DNA of 64,000 nucleotides, from contig JAWNGF010000004.1 in NCBI GenBank assembly GCA_037039685.1, positions 4,712,001 to 4,776,000 of the forward strand. The letters run 5' to 3'. Of the stretch, positions 43,001-51,469 are shown piece after piece. The notes under the pieces are model-generated. The model saw nothing but the letters and a program-made list of their open reading frames with translations. It searched no databases and was not told the origin of the DNA. Each line of letters begins with the position of its first letter. Positions within the stretch are counted from its first letter, which is position 1. This stretch comes from Ceratobasidium sp. AG-K (taxonomy: Eukaryota > Basidiomycota > Agaricomycetes > Cantharellales > Ceratobasidiaceae). The position numbers and the translations under genes were made by a program.

Positions 43001-43585
43001 GGGGTAGGCCTTTCTTGGTTTTGGGAGACGATCGTTGTCATAGAAATCGATCCTGCAGTCCCATTCTCTGTGTTCTGGGAGTTTGTCATATTTTTCTTCA
43101 TCAAAAACGTCCCTGAACTCTTGAAGTTCATCTGGTAGTTCCTGAAGAAGTCCTGCTTTGGCAATAAGGGGATCTTCTTTTTTCCACTTGATAGCAAAGG
43201 GGGACCAGGATATTTCAGGGTTGGTTTCCTTCAGCCATGGCATTCCCAGGATCATGGGTTGTGTGCCAGTGTTCATGACATAGAATTTCTGGTGAAACGT
43301 TCTTTCTTCTAGATCGAATTTCAACTTGCACCTGAATTGGATTTGATCCTTTTGTGTTTTTCCGTCGATGGTTTCAATGCTTCTGGGAGTTTGTAATTTG
43401 GTCAGAGGGATGTTGTTTTCAATGGCAAACCTCAGGTCGATAAAGTTTCTAGAAGAGCCAGAGTCGATGAGAGTTGAGATTTTTTCCGTGATTCCCTCTG
43501 CGGTTGTGTATACCATGGGTGTTTCATTTGTAGCCTTGCAATAGTATACATTCTGTAGAGGGGAAATTGGGGCATCTTCGCACAC
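39020..43585 (-). CDS. pol: Pol of element E2 with 3' extension; RT active site changed
   Basis: 1521 codons, first codon GTG (VCEDAPISPLQ). Protease LIDSGSSRNF near residue 40; RT fingers and palm, IYINDILII (YxDD with first Asp to Asn); RNase H LETDASG, DKELLAII, YTDHKNL; integrase CEACQRGKG, VVMDRFSRM, SDRGTTF, HPETDGLVER with the D-D-E triad present; chromodomain EYEVEKVVDWHQD. The final 350 codons are a Ser/Pro/Thr-rich extension over ORF3. Lies -1 to gag, 18 nt after the gag stop, and is open upstream. RT would be expected to be inactive because of YIND, yet the insertion is very young, so the change is recent or the copy was made in trans. Confidence 0.9.
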   Translation of the reverse strand: MCEDAPISPLQNVYYCKATNETPMVYTTAEGITEKISTLIDSGSSRNFIDLRFAIENNIPLTKLQTPRSIETIDGKTQKDQIQFRCKLKFDLEERTFHQKFYVMNTGTQPMILGMPWLKETNPEISWSPFAIKWKKEDPLIAKAGLLQELPDELQEFRDVFDEEKYDKLPEHREWDCRIDFYDNDRLPKPRKAYPLSPKEREATKEYIANELRSGRIRPSKSPLAASLFFVKKALKEGQTIPDLRPVVDYRGANEETIPDRYPIPLLEQLLEIFKKTGESSKEELFITSLDLKNGFWNVRIREGDEWKTAFITSEGLFEYTVMAFGLKNAPSTFQRMMDHIFRDMIGVKIVIYINDILIISRGRNQHTIDIKEVLQRLRKNNLFGNLKKCTFYGKRADWVGFVVDENGISMNKDKIKTIQEWPTPKTVKQLQAFIGFCNFYRRFVVAFSSIVKPLTQLTRKDRKWEWNPEHQEAFDSLKEVISKEPVLAHPDESKQYFLETDASGVAMGAILSQRQKDGYLHPVGFLSKSFKEAELNYDTHDKELLAIIEALRHWRIHLEGTKEPIVIYTDHKNLTYWQKASTFNRRHNRWLLMLASYNFEIHYRPGKMSEKPDILSRRSDHSDIASAEQVMISAENFKGFSARMGDNIIAEIREALEEDESLETLVKSTKRKEDLPPSVRKQFKDYEMSENLLWYQGRIVVPEEKDIKLKLLKLYHDSPIAGHQGQARTLELISRNYYWPGMKAQVNKYVESCEACQRGKGSKGHLPLKPLPIPKKPWENIAYDFIVKLPKSQGFDSVLVVMDRFSRMAHFIPCKESTNSEELADIFVKEVWRLHGFPKTTVSDRGTTFKSHFLEAVYKRLGIQGTFSTAFHPETDGLVERTNQWLEGWIRIFGNHKQDDWAKWLPIAEFCHNNHKNRVTNKSPFEVIYGMTPKWSIEDYVTRSPEGDKWTKDMEMVWEETRALMEYHQSKEETPKTQYKEGDNVWLLTTNITTKRPSKKLDDKKTGPFVVKKQISSHAYQLDLPKSMRIHNVFHGNMLTPYTEDLDFQRNQPRPPPIITEEGEEEYEVEKVVDWHQDPDGLKYGIRWKGYSPLEDTEEPAENFAGLTHVMRKFQKDFPNGPLPPNFISPEYKKTRGKAAEIITPASQPTTTCTLQATSPLTNSFLRQRCLPTAPSPPPPAPSPRSTRRLGPTRKPSCSPERASTPSTTGTPLPGPSMRPRSWPSNLNQASNWGTYPCGNGRTSSGTRNASPSSSPDSAPCSGSVTQTPDPTIRQTSAAANTITAAAASDLRFTTWSSRARMPGTETPVTNGRGTNGSRGKTTPDWPSTTADTVTRREYGGALVPLTSSQDGPRTVSRNTYQSPQALTQEMIPLSTPLIGQKAPTEADTSTWQDSQWKMSGKRSSKAPLHLLAPRPNNSNENGRPPGTRHEQTSRPSLPMLATPLPTWIHTRQAIECHVTPTSSRPIASFSAGPGQSSSSTSGWTIDKNNGPSENQQNSSACSNSTKRSLTASTRRNGTE

Positions 43586-43602
43586 GGTGGAGAGACGCCC
43601 AT

Positions 43603-45774
43603 CTAGTTTTCCGACTCGGATTCGGTGGAAATGCTCTCATTCACCTTCTCATTTTTGAGTTCAACGGCTTTTCCTCTCACAGGCTTCTTTCCTTTGTCCT
43701 TGTAGGTCCAATCCTTTGTGCAGTCAGCGAGATTGTGACCTGCTTCTCCACATTTGATGCAGAGGTTGTTTTCCCTTCGGCGTTTCTTCTCTTCTTTTGG
43801 GACTAGATCCCCTTTGATCTTCTGGGTTCTAGAACCTTCCGCTTGAGTGGTTTGATCGTTCTTTTTCTTTGTGCTAACCGGATTGGTCAGTTTGTTGATT
43901 TCTTCTGCTTGCAGGGCAATGTTGATCCATCCTTCAAGGTCTCGCTGTTCTGCCCCTGTTCTGTCCCTGAGTTCCTCACGAACGAGCTCTGCTTTGATGA
44001 AGCGGTTCAATCCTTGTCTGAATCGTGCCGCTAGTGCCGCGTCATTCCAGTCGAGTTCTTGGGAGAGGAGTCGGAAGTCAGAGACGTATTCAGATACGCT
44101 CTTGTTTTGGTAAAGTCGCTGAATTCCTTGTTCAGCCTGAACCTTCTTGCTGGGATCGCTCCATTGTTTGTTGTAGGCTTCTTGGAACGCATTCCAAGAT
44201 TCTAGCCATGGGTGGTCCAGATTGTCGTTGTATCTGTTCAGGACTGGTTGTGCCCAGTTTCCAGCAGGTCCTTCTGCCATGTTCATCAGAACTGCAATAA
44301 TGCGCCGTTCATCTGTGTCATACTGGGTAGGGTTCAACCGGAAATAGGCCTTCATTCTTGCGAGGAAGGTTTCGGCTGCAGTTCCCCTGGTTCCTTCAAA
44401 GGCTTTTGGCATCTTGATGCGTGGTCCCGGGTTTCCTCCATTGCCTCCCTGATTTGTTTGGAAGATAAAGGTTCTTCCCTCATCCCTGATTTGATATCCT
44501 GATTGTCCTTGTACCTCAAATGAGGGTGATCGTCGTCCCTGTGGTACAAGATGAGGGGGTGGTTCTTTTCGTTGTGGGATTTCGATGGAGGTTCGTCGTG
44601 ATTCTTCCCTTCGGTGTTCGGATTCTGCTTGGGCGTCTGCCCCAATTTGCTCGAGAAGGTCAAAAGTTTCTCTAGTTCGTAGGCGAACTTCTTGTATCCT
44701 AGTGGTTTGATCCTGAAATCCATCAGTAACCTCCTCATTGATTCTTCCAAGGGTGATGGTCATGTTTCTCATTCCTTCCGCCATTCTCCCTAATATTTCT
44801 TCGATGCGTGTAATACGCTGGGTATGTTCTTGCAAAGTTTGGTTCGTCCGAAGATCAAAATTGTTCAACCTATTGTTGATTTGTTCGGAATTTTCGACCG
44901 ATTGTTCGAAGACTTCAAGGATACGGTGCTGAACGCGATCCACATTCCTAAGCCTTTCGTAGAAAGTGTTGACTCCGTCTTCCGTTCTAGACGTAATGCG
45001 CTCAATTCGCTGCATCAAATTTGTCGTGTCTTGGTTTTGTAGATCCCATCGTCGTTCCATTCCTTCAATTCTAAGGGCTTGGACTGCGTTCTCTTGTTGA
45101 TATTGGATTTGAAGGGTGTTGAAGATCCTTTCCAGAGCTTGGATTGGATTTCCCTCCATATTTTCCATCAGTCGTTCTTGCCTCAGACCCTCATCTTGTG
45201 AAATCGACTCAACACCTCCTTGTGATTGGAAGGTTGATGGCACGCTCAGGGCGCTGTGAGACCTGGGAACTTCCACAAGTGGTGGCATGGATGCAGGGGT
45301 AGCTATTGGGGGTGGAAATTGCATTTCGAAGTTGGGAAATGCTAAGGGACGTCTTGTCCCTGTTGTTCCGGTGTTTGATGGGCCCGGGGTTGCATTTCTA
45401 AGTGGTCCTGGTATCCTAATCACACGCACAGCCCTAGGGCTAATCACACTTTCCCCATGGAGAGTGACGATTGGAGCTGCTGGTGGTGGCGTATTGATTG
45501 GATTTTCGACTATTCGAACTGTTGGTGAGGTGGGCCCTGGCTCGTTTGAAATCCTGGTTTCTTCTTGAGCTCCTGATGTTTCGATAATGTTGCCGATTCC
45601 TCCTGGGACGCTGGTGGAAGGGGGTCTTGATGCGCGGCTACCACTTCTAAGTGGTGCTGTCCAATCACCTGCCCGTTCCCTTGCTCCCCTTGAGGGGTTG
45701 GATCGGATTTCGACTATTGTCGCTATTGGAGCCTCGCTCCTTCGAGACGCTGTACTTGAGGATCGATTGTCCAT
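43603..45774 (-). CDS. gag: Gag of element E2
   Basis: 723 codons, intact, start MDNRSSSTASRRSEAP. Ser/Pro/Arg-rich N-terminus with VPGGIGNIIE; coiled-coil centre (RITSRTEDGVNTFYERLRNV); capsid block AAETFLARMKAYFRLN and WAQPVLNRYN; one CCHC knuckle CIKCGEAGHNLADC; ends ESESEN. Forms the particle and packages RNA. The stop is preceded by ggaaaac, as in E3, F and B2. Confidence 0.92.
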   Translation of the reverse strand: MDNRSSSTASRRSEAPIATIVEIRSNPSRGARERAGDWTAPLRSGSRASRPPSTSVPGGIGNIIETSGAQEETRISNEPGPTSPTVRIVENPINTPPPAAPIVTLHGESVISPRAVRVIRIPGPLRNATPGPSNTGTTGTRRPLAFPNFEMQFPPPIATPASMPPLVEVPRSHSALSVPSTFQSQGGVESISQDEGLRQERLMENMEGNPIQALERIFNTLQIQYQQENAVQALRIEGMERRWDLQNQDTTNLMQRIERITSRTEDGVNTFYERLRNVDRVQHRILEVFEQSVENSEQINNRLNNFDLRTNQTLQEHTQRITRIEEILGRMAEGMRNMTITLGRINEEVTDGFQDQTTRIQEVRLRTRETFDLLEQIGADAQAESEHRREESRRTSIEIPQRKEPPPHLVPQGRRSPSFEVQGQSGYQIRDEGRTFIFQTNQGGNGGNPGPRIKMPKAFEGTRGTAAETFLARMKAYFRLNPTQYDTDERRIIAVLMNMAEGPAGNWAQPVLNRYNDNLDHPWLESWNAFQEAYNKQWSDPSKKVQAEQGIQRLYQNKSVSEYVSDFRLLSQELDWNDAALAARFRQGLNRFIKAELVREELRDRTGAEQRDLEGWINIALQAEEINKLTNPVSTKKKNDQTTQAEGSRTQKIKGDLVPKEEKKRRRENNLCIKCGEAGHNLADCTKDWTYKDKGKKPVRGKAVELKNEKVNESISTESESEN

Positions 45775-45817
45775 GTCGTCACGTGACCTTGTTTTTCTCG
45801 TGGCTCAGCGTACTAAG

Positions 45818-45829
45818 AGCTTGCTTCGC
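45818..45829 (-). other. Primer binding site of element E2
   Basis: Sense gcgaagcaagct, exact complement of the R segment (+ strand 46041-46052). Confidence 0.75.
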
Positions 45830-46282
45830 AATGTCGCAACCTGCTAATGCCTATGGTTGACGACCGCTAATGGCCTTTGAGATGTGGGAACAATATGTGA
45901 TAAGTCTTCTAAGACTCTATCACTAAGGTGGACAAACGCTAGTCTTGTCAGTACAAGTCACTAGCTCCTAAGTCCAAGTGGCTGCGCTGAAGGCTAAGTA
46001 GCCAAGTGCCTTTGATCACACTGCAGGGAGAGTTGACAAGGCGAAGCAAGCTGGGGATGACCATGCTTGCAAGCCAGTATATATACTCAGAAAGCAAGTG
46101 AGTCATAGTACATACATGAGTCACTTGTCTGAGTCAAAGTCCGAGTCATAAAGGGGGGCTGCGCAGGCCAGCCAATAGAAAACAGCATGAGTCATATGAC
46201 TCATGGTAACACGTCATCCATACACCTCACTAAACGAGGGAGAGGGCCACAACTATACAGAAGGCGCTGTAAGGCGCCGGTA

Positions 46283-46769
46283 TGTCGCAACCTGCTAAAT
46301 AGAAGTGTTGACGACGACTGTTGACCGTGGACCGTAACCAATAAGTCTAAGTAGACTAAATCGGTGGAGGGAAATCGCTAGCTTCTAAGTAGAAGTCCTA
46401 GCTCCAAATCCCAAGTGGCTGCTGAAGTGGCTAAGTAGCCAAGTGCCTCTGATCACACACTGCAGGGAGAGTTGACGAGGCGAAGCAAGCTGGGGATTAC
46501 CATGCTTGCAAGCCAGTATATATACTCAGAAAACAAGTGAGTCATAGTAAATACATGAGTCACAAGCCTGAGTCAAAGTCAGAGTCATAAAGGGGCTGCG
46601 CAGGCCAGCCAATAGAAAACAGCATGAGTCATATGACTCATGGTGACAAGTCATCCATACACCTCACTAAACGAGGGAGAGGGCCACATCTATACAGAAG
46701 GCGCTGTAAGGCGCCGATACAAGCCACGAACACAGAGAACAGAGACAGAGGGTGGGACGGGTCACGACA
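46283..46769 (-). repeat. 3' LTR of element E3
   Basis: + strand tgtcgcaacctgctaaatag to ggtcacgaca; differs from the 5' LTR by G-to-A or C-to-T changes near 46341, 46531 and 46753. Confidence 0.93.
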
Positions 46770-46809
46770 TTGCCCCCCCACATAGGGCCAGGTAGTGGAG
46801 CGCCTGGGC

Positions 46810-47934
46810 CTATCTGCGGGCGACCCATTCCTTTAGTTCCAGCCAGCCAACCCGTTCCGCCAGGTTTCGCATGTCCGTTTCCAGGACCTCGTTCATGCGG
46901 TCCCACTTCTCCTGGTAGAGCCTGTCCAGCTCCTCCTGGTGACGTTGCCGGAGGCGCTCAAGTTCTTGCTTCTCACGGGTTGCCCACTGGTCTTGCCGAT
47001 GGTCAAGCCATTTGTTGAGTTGGTCGACAGACCAGGACCCGCATTGGACGAGGCGATACGCCTCCAGGACGTTGGCGTCGCAAGGCATGCGATCGGCGGG
47101 GGGGTGCGGCTCGAGGTTGGCGATTGCTTGCCCCACATCGGCAATGAGGGCCTCGACGTTGTCCCGAGCCCTGTCCCAGGTTGCGTTCCATTCCTGCTCA
47201 ATCCGCTCGACGTCGTCGTCGGTGATAGGGGGAGGGGGGGGAACATCGACTGCTTCCTCGTTGATTTCCCCTGGCTCCCGGTCGGGTTCTTGAGCTGTCC
47301 AGTCAGCAATATTGAAAGGGGGTTCACGGTAGGTGTTGTCAGCGACTGGTCGTTCAGGCTTCTTTTGCCACTCACAAGGGGTGGGCCATCCGCTGGTGAA
47401 GTCGTAGGAGCAGTCGCTCCACCAGATCCCGTCGCTATCGACGTGTCCCCCGTTGGCGGTGGCGATGCGGGGGTCGGTTTCTCGCTTGAACCACTTGTCA
47501 CCCTCCCACTTGTAGCCGGTATCCCTATTCCAGGCGTCGGCGCTCTTGGTGACCACGTCGCGGACAGTAAGTCCGATGCAGCCGCGGCAGTGGTAATACT
47601 TGCTGCGACCGATGTCGGTCGGGTCGCTGGGTCGGGCATCGGGGTGGCTGACCCAGAGGAGGGAGCCGAGTTGGGGGTGGATAAGGGACTTGCCTTCTTC
47701 GTCCCACTTGAGGTCGCCTCGCTTGGCGAGGGGGATGTAGCCGAGGTGGACCCCGGGCTCGAGATCGTTGGCCAGTTTCCTGGCCTCTTTGAGGGACCAG
47801 GGCGCTGTGGCCCTGCAGTTGATGGCGAACTCGCCGGGTCCTCCGGCCATGATGGCCTTGCCATAGGCGGCGCTGAGCCTGTACGAGGCGAGGCGGGCAG
47901 CAGCAGAGGTGTTGTTGTTGCGGATGGGGGCCAT
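46810..47934 (-). CDS. ORF3 of element E3, accessory protein of unknown function
   Basis: 374 codons, MAPIRNNNTSAAARLASYRL to GWLELKEWVARR, start context cgcaATGgcc. Conserved blocks shared with E2, F and B2: APWSLKEARKLANDLEPG, GYIPLAKRGDLKWDEE, YHCRGCIGLTVRDVVTKSAD, KWEGDKWFKRETDPRIA; a Pro-rich spacer (DVPPPPPITDDD); NATWDRARDNVEALIADVG; MPCDANVLEAYRLVQCGSW; coiled-coil tail (RLRQRHQEELDRLYQEKWD). -1 frame relative to pol, overlapping it by 1042 nt. Candidate promoter TACAAAAAG 113 nt upstream. No homology to known envelope, integrase or protease. Role unknown; the nuclear versus cytoplasmic site cannot be told. Confidence 0.75.
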   Translation of the reverse strand: MAPIRNNNTSAAARLASYRLSAAYGKAIMAGGPGEFAINCRATAPWSLKEARKLANDLEPGVHLGYIPLAKRGDLKWDEEGKSLIHPQLGSLLWVSHPDARPSDPTDIGRSKYYHCRGCIGLTVRDVVTKSADAWNRDTGYKWEGDKWFKRETDPRIATANGGHVDSDGIWWSDCSYDFTSGWPTPCEWQKKPERPVADNTYREPPFNIADWTAQEPDREPGEINEEAVDVPPPPPITDDDVERIEQEWNATWDRARDNVEALIADVGQAIANLEPHPPADRMPCDANVLEAYRLVQCGSWSVDQLNKWLDHRQDQWATREKQELERLRQRHQEELDRLYQEKWDRMNEVLETDMRNLAERVGWLELKEWVARR

Positions 47935-50900
47935 TGCGACAGTGAAGAAAAGTTTTTTGAAGATTGGTTGGGAAAGTGGGCTAGGAGCGGACTGGAAGTA
48001 GTAGGCTGAGTAGCTGGGATGAGGACTTCAGCTGCTCTTCCTCTCGTCTTTTTGTATTCCTGTGGTTTGAAATTCGGAGGGAGGGGCCCGGTGGGAAAGT
48101 CCTTCTGGAACTTTCTCATCACTGGAGTCATGTCGGCAAATTTTTCTGCCCGTTCTTCCGTGTCTTCTAGAGGTCCATAGCCCTTCCATCTGATGCGGTA
48201 TTTCAGCCCGTCAGGGTCCTGATACCAATCGACGATTTTCTCTACTTCATATTCTTCTTCCCCTTCTTCCGTGACGATCGGCGGAGGCCGGGGCTGGTTT
48301 CGTTGGAAATCCTCATCTTCCTTGTACTGAGTCAACATATTTCCATGAAATACATCATGTATCTTCATGGACTTGGGGAGATCAAGCTGGTAAGCGTGTG
48401 AGGAGATTTGTTTTTTGACAACAAAGGGGCCGGTCTTTTTGTCATCAAGCTTCTTGCTTGGGCGTCTAGTTTTGATATTGGTGGTCAGTAGCCATACATT
48501 GTCTCCTTCCTTGTACTGTTTCTTTGGAAGTTCCTCCCTTGTTTGATGGTATTCCATCATTGCCTTTGCTTCTTCCCATACAGCTTCCATATCCTTTGTC
48601 CATTTGTCGCCTTCAGGAGATTGAGTTGTATATTCCTCGATAGACCATTTTGGAGTCATTCCATAGACGATCTCAAAAGGTGACTTGTTTGTCACACGGT
48701 TTCTGTGGTTGTTGTGGCAAAATTCCGCAATAGGTAGCCATTTGGCCCAATCGTCTTGTCTATGGTTGCAGAAGATTCTCAGCCATCCTTCTAACCATTG
48801 GTTTGTTTTTTCAGCAAGGCCGTCAGTCTCTGGATGGAAGGCGGTGCTAAAGGTTGGTTGGATATTGAGTCTCTTGTACACAGCTTCCAGGAAGTGAGAC
48901 TTGAAAGTGGTTCCCCTATCAGAGACGGTGGTTTTTGGAAAACCGTGGAGACGCCATACTTCCTTGATGAAGATATTGGCAAGTTGTTCCGAGTTGGTGG
49001 CTTCGTTGCAGGCGATGAAATGTGCCATTCTTGAGAAGCGATCTACAACAACAAGGACACTGTCGAACCCTTCGGATTTTGGCAGTTTCACGATAAAATC
49101 GTAGGCGATATTTTCCCAGGGTTTTTCCGGGATGGGTAAGGGTTTGAGTGGCAAGTGTCCTTTGCTTCCCTTCCCCCTTTGGCAGATTTCACAGCTTTCA
49201 ACGAAGCGGTTCACTTGGGCCTTCATGCCAGGCCAATAGTATCTCCTAGAAAGAAGTTCAAGCGTTCTAGCTTGCCCTTGGTGCCCTGCCATGGGTGTGT
49301 CATGGTGGAGTTGTAATAATTTCAGTTTGATGTTCTTTTCGTCTGGCACAACGATTCTTCCTTGGTACCATAGAAGATTCTCCCCCCATACGTAGTCTTT
49401 GAATTGTTTTTTCACCAAGGGAGGGAGTAAATCCTTTTCCTTTGTGCTGGCAATCAAAGTTTGCAAGCTTTCATCTTCTTCTTGTCCTTCCTTGAGCTCG
49501 TTCATGAGGTCAGAAGTCATCATAGCGGCAAAACCTTTGAATCTTTCGGCAGCAATCATGGTTTGTTCCGCAGATGCGATGTCCCCGTGGTCGCTTCTTC
49601 TTGAGAGAATGTCTGGTTTCTCCGACATCTTCCCAGGGCGATAATGGATTTCGAAGTTGTAGCTTGCCAACATCAGAAGCCATCTGTGGTGTCTTCGGTT
49701 GAAATTGACAGAGTCTTTCCAATAAGTCAGGTTTTTGTGGTCTGTGTAGATGATCACTGGTTCTTTTGTTCCTTCAAGGTGGATGCGCCAGTGTCTCAAT
49801 GCTTCAATGATGGCGAAAAGTTCCTTGTCGTGTGTGTCGTAATTCAATTCCGCATCTTTGAAGCTTTTGGAGAGGAAGCCAATAGGGTGCAGGTATCCAT
49901 CTTCCTGTCGTTGACTGAGGATTGCCCCTAAGGCGACTCCTGAGGCATCTGTCTCCAGGAAGTATTGTTTTGATTCATCTGGATGTGCAAGTACCGGTTC
50001 CTCCGAAATCATCTTCTTCAGATTTTCAAAGGCTTCTTGGTGTACCTCCTTCCATTCCCATTTCTGGTCTTTTCGCGTGAGCTGCGTCAGAGGTTTGACG
50101 ATGGAGGAGAAGGAGACGACGAATCTTCTGTAGAAGTTGCAGAAGCCAATGAATGCTTGTAATTGCTTGATGGTTTTTGGAACAGGCCATTCTTGGATAG
50201 TCTGAATCTTGCCTTTGTTCATGGAGATGCCTTGCCCATCCACTACAAAGCCTACCCAGTCGGCTTTTTTGCCAAAGAAGGTGCACTTCTTGAGGTTCCC
50301 ATACAAATTGTTCTTGCGTAGTCTTCCAAGGACTTCCCTGATGTCCAAAGTGTGTTGGTTTCTTCCCCTGGAGATAATCAGGATGTCGTCAATATAGATC
50401 ACAATTTTCTTTCCGATCAAGTCCCTGTAGATATTGTCCATCATTCTTTGGAAAGTAGAGGGTGCGTTTTTCAGTCCGAAGGGCATCACAGTATATTCGA
50501 ACAATCCTTCAGAAGTGCTGAATGCAGTTTTCCATTCGTCCCCTTCTCTGATTCTCACGTTCCAGAACCCGTTCTTCAGGTCAAGGGAAGTGATGAAGAG
50601 TTCTTCATTCGATTTGTCGCTAGTTTTTTTGAAGATTTCCAGAAGTTGGTCCATCAGAGGTATGGGATAGCGATCTGGAATAGTTTCCGCGTTTGCTCCT
50701 CTGTAGTCAACAACTGGTCTGAGGTCAGGAACAGTTTGTCCTGGTTTCAACGCTTTTGTGACAAAGAATAAACTTGCAGCGACCGGAGAATTGCTGGGTC
50801 TGATTCTTCCTGACTTCAGTTCCGATTTCACATACTCTCTTGTGGCTTCCCTTTCCCTAGGAGAAAGTGGATAAGCTTTTCTTGGTTTTGGGAGCTTGTT

Positions 50901-51452
50901 GTTGTCGTAAAAGTCTATTTTGCAATCCCATTCCCTATGTTCCGGAAGCTTGTCGTACTTTTCTTCGTCAAAGACATCTGCAAAGTCCCTGAGTTCTTCT
51001 GGAAGTTCTTGTAACATCCCTGCTTTTGCTTGGATGTTTGGCTCTTTTCTCCATTTGATGAAGAAGGGTGCCCAGGAGATGTCGGGGTTTGTTTCCTTCA
51101 ACCATGTCATACCGAGGATCATAGGTTGGGTTCCTGTTGTCATGACATAGAATCTTTGTTCGAAGGTTTTTCCTTCAATGTCAAATTTCAGTTTGCAACG
51201 GTGTTTGATGAGATTTTTTCTAGTTTTTCCATCGATGGTTTCCACGTGTCTGGGAGTTTGTAAAGTGGTCAAGGGAATATTGTTTCTTTTTGCAAAGTTC
51301 AGGTCGATGAAGTTTCGAGAGGAGCCAGAATCGATGAGAGTCAAGATTTTTTCCGTGATTCCCTCTGCTTGTGTATATACCATGGGTGATTCATTTGTGG
51401 CTTTGCAGTAGTATACATTTTGCAGAGAGGATATCGGGGCATCTTCGCACAC
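46893..51452 (-). CDS. pol: Pol of element E3, all catalytic residues present, long 3' extension
   Basis: Counting from the upstream open frame at 51590: protease DSGS at residues 87-90; RT YIDD 399-402; RNase H ETDAS 546-550 and TDHKNL 616-621; integrase zinc finger H763/H770 and C800/C803; catalytic D850, D891, E927 (D-40-D-35-E); chromodomain about 1113-1150. From about residue 1200 the frame runs on for 365 Ser/Thr/Pro-rich codons over ORF3 and stops 83 nt before the ORF3 stop. No ATG near the start (GTG at 51452); the frame is -1 to gag and open across the gag stop, suggesting expression as a Gag-Pol frameshift. Reverse transcribes and integrates element RNA; the chromodomain should steer integration. 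Confidence 0.93.
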   Translation of the reverse strand: MCEDAPISSLQNVYYCKATNESPMVYTQAEGITEKILTLIDSGSSRNFIDLNFAKRNNIPLTTLQTPRHVETIDGKTRKNLIKHRCKLKFDIEGKTFEQRFYVMTTGTQPMILGMTWLKETNPDISWAPFFIKWRKEPNIQAKAGMLQELPEELRDFADVFDEEKYDKLPEHREWDCKIDFYDNNKLPKPRKAYPLSPREREATREYVKSELKSGRIRPSNSPVAASLFFVTKALKPGQTVPDLRPVVDYRGANAETIPDRYPIPLMDQLLEIFKKTSDKSNEELFITSLDLKNGFWNVRIREGDEWKTAFSTSEGLFEYTVMPFGLKNAPSTFQRMMDNIYRDLIGKKIVIYIDDILIISRGRNQHTLDIREVLGRLRKNNLYGNLKKCTFFGKKADWVGFVVDGQGISMNKGKIQTIQEWPVPKTIKQLQAFIGFCNFYRRFVVSFSSIVKPLTQLTRKDQKWEWKEVHQEAFENLKKMISEEPVLAHPDESKQYFLETDASGVALGAILSQRQEDGYLHPIGFLSKSFKDAELNYDTHDKELFAIIEALRHWRIHLEGTKEPVIIYTDHKNLTYWKDSVNFNRRHHRWLLMLASYNFEIHYRPGKMSEKPDILSRRSDHGDIASAEQTMIAAERFKGFAAMMTSDLMNELKEGQEEDESLQTLIASTKEKDLLPPLVKKQFKDYVWGENLLWYQGRIVVPDEKNIKLKLLQLHHDTPMAGHQGQARTLELLSRRYYWPGMKAQVNRFVESCEICQRGKGSKGHLPLKPLPIPEKPWENIAYDFIVKLPKSEGFDSVLVVVDRFSRMAHFIACNEATNSEQLANIFIKEVWRLHGFPKTTVSDRGTTFKSHFLEAVYKRLNIQPTFSTAFHPETDGLAEKTNQWLEGWLRIFCNHRQDDWAKWLPIAEFCHNNHRNRVTNKSPFEIVYGMTPKWSIEEYTTQSPEGDKWTKDMEAVWEEAKAMMEYHQTREELPKKQYKEGDNVWLLTTNIKTRRPSKKLDDKKTGPFVVKKQISSHAYQLDLPKSMKIHDVFHGNMLTQYKEDEDFQRNQPRPPPIVTEEGEEEYEVEKIVDWYQDPDGLKYRIRWKGYGPLEDTEERAEKFADMTPVMRKFQKDFPTGPLPPNFKPQEYKKTRGRAAEVLIPATQPTTSSPLLAHFPNQSSKNFSSLSQWPPSATTTPLLLPASPRTGSAPPMARPSWPEDPASSPSTAGPQRPGPSKRPGNWPTISSPGSTSATSPSPSEATSSGTKKASPLSTPNSAPSSGSATPMPDPATRPTSVAASITTAAAASDLLSATWSPRAPTPGIGIPATSGRVTSGSSEKPTPASPPPTGDTSIATGSGGATAPTTSPADGPPLVSGKRSLNDQSLTTPTVNPLSILLTGQLKNPTGSQGKSTRKQSMFPPLPLSPTTTSSGLSRNGTQPGTGLGTTSRPSLPMWGKQSPTSSRTPPPIACLATPTSWRRIASSNAGPGLSTNSTNGLTIGKTSGQPVRSKNLSASGNVTRRSWTGSTRRSGTA
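48048..48056 (-). promoter_or_regulatory. Candidate TATA-like box upstream of E3 ORF3
   Basis: Sense TACAAAAAG, 113 nt before the ORF3 ATG, in conserved pol codons (YKKTRGRAAE). Conserved also in E2 and F, but coding constraint could explain this. Confidence 0.3.
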
Positions 51453-51469
51453 GGTGGAGAGACGCCCAT

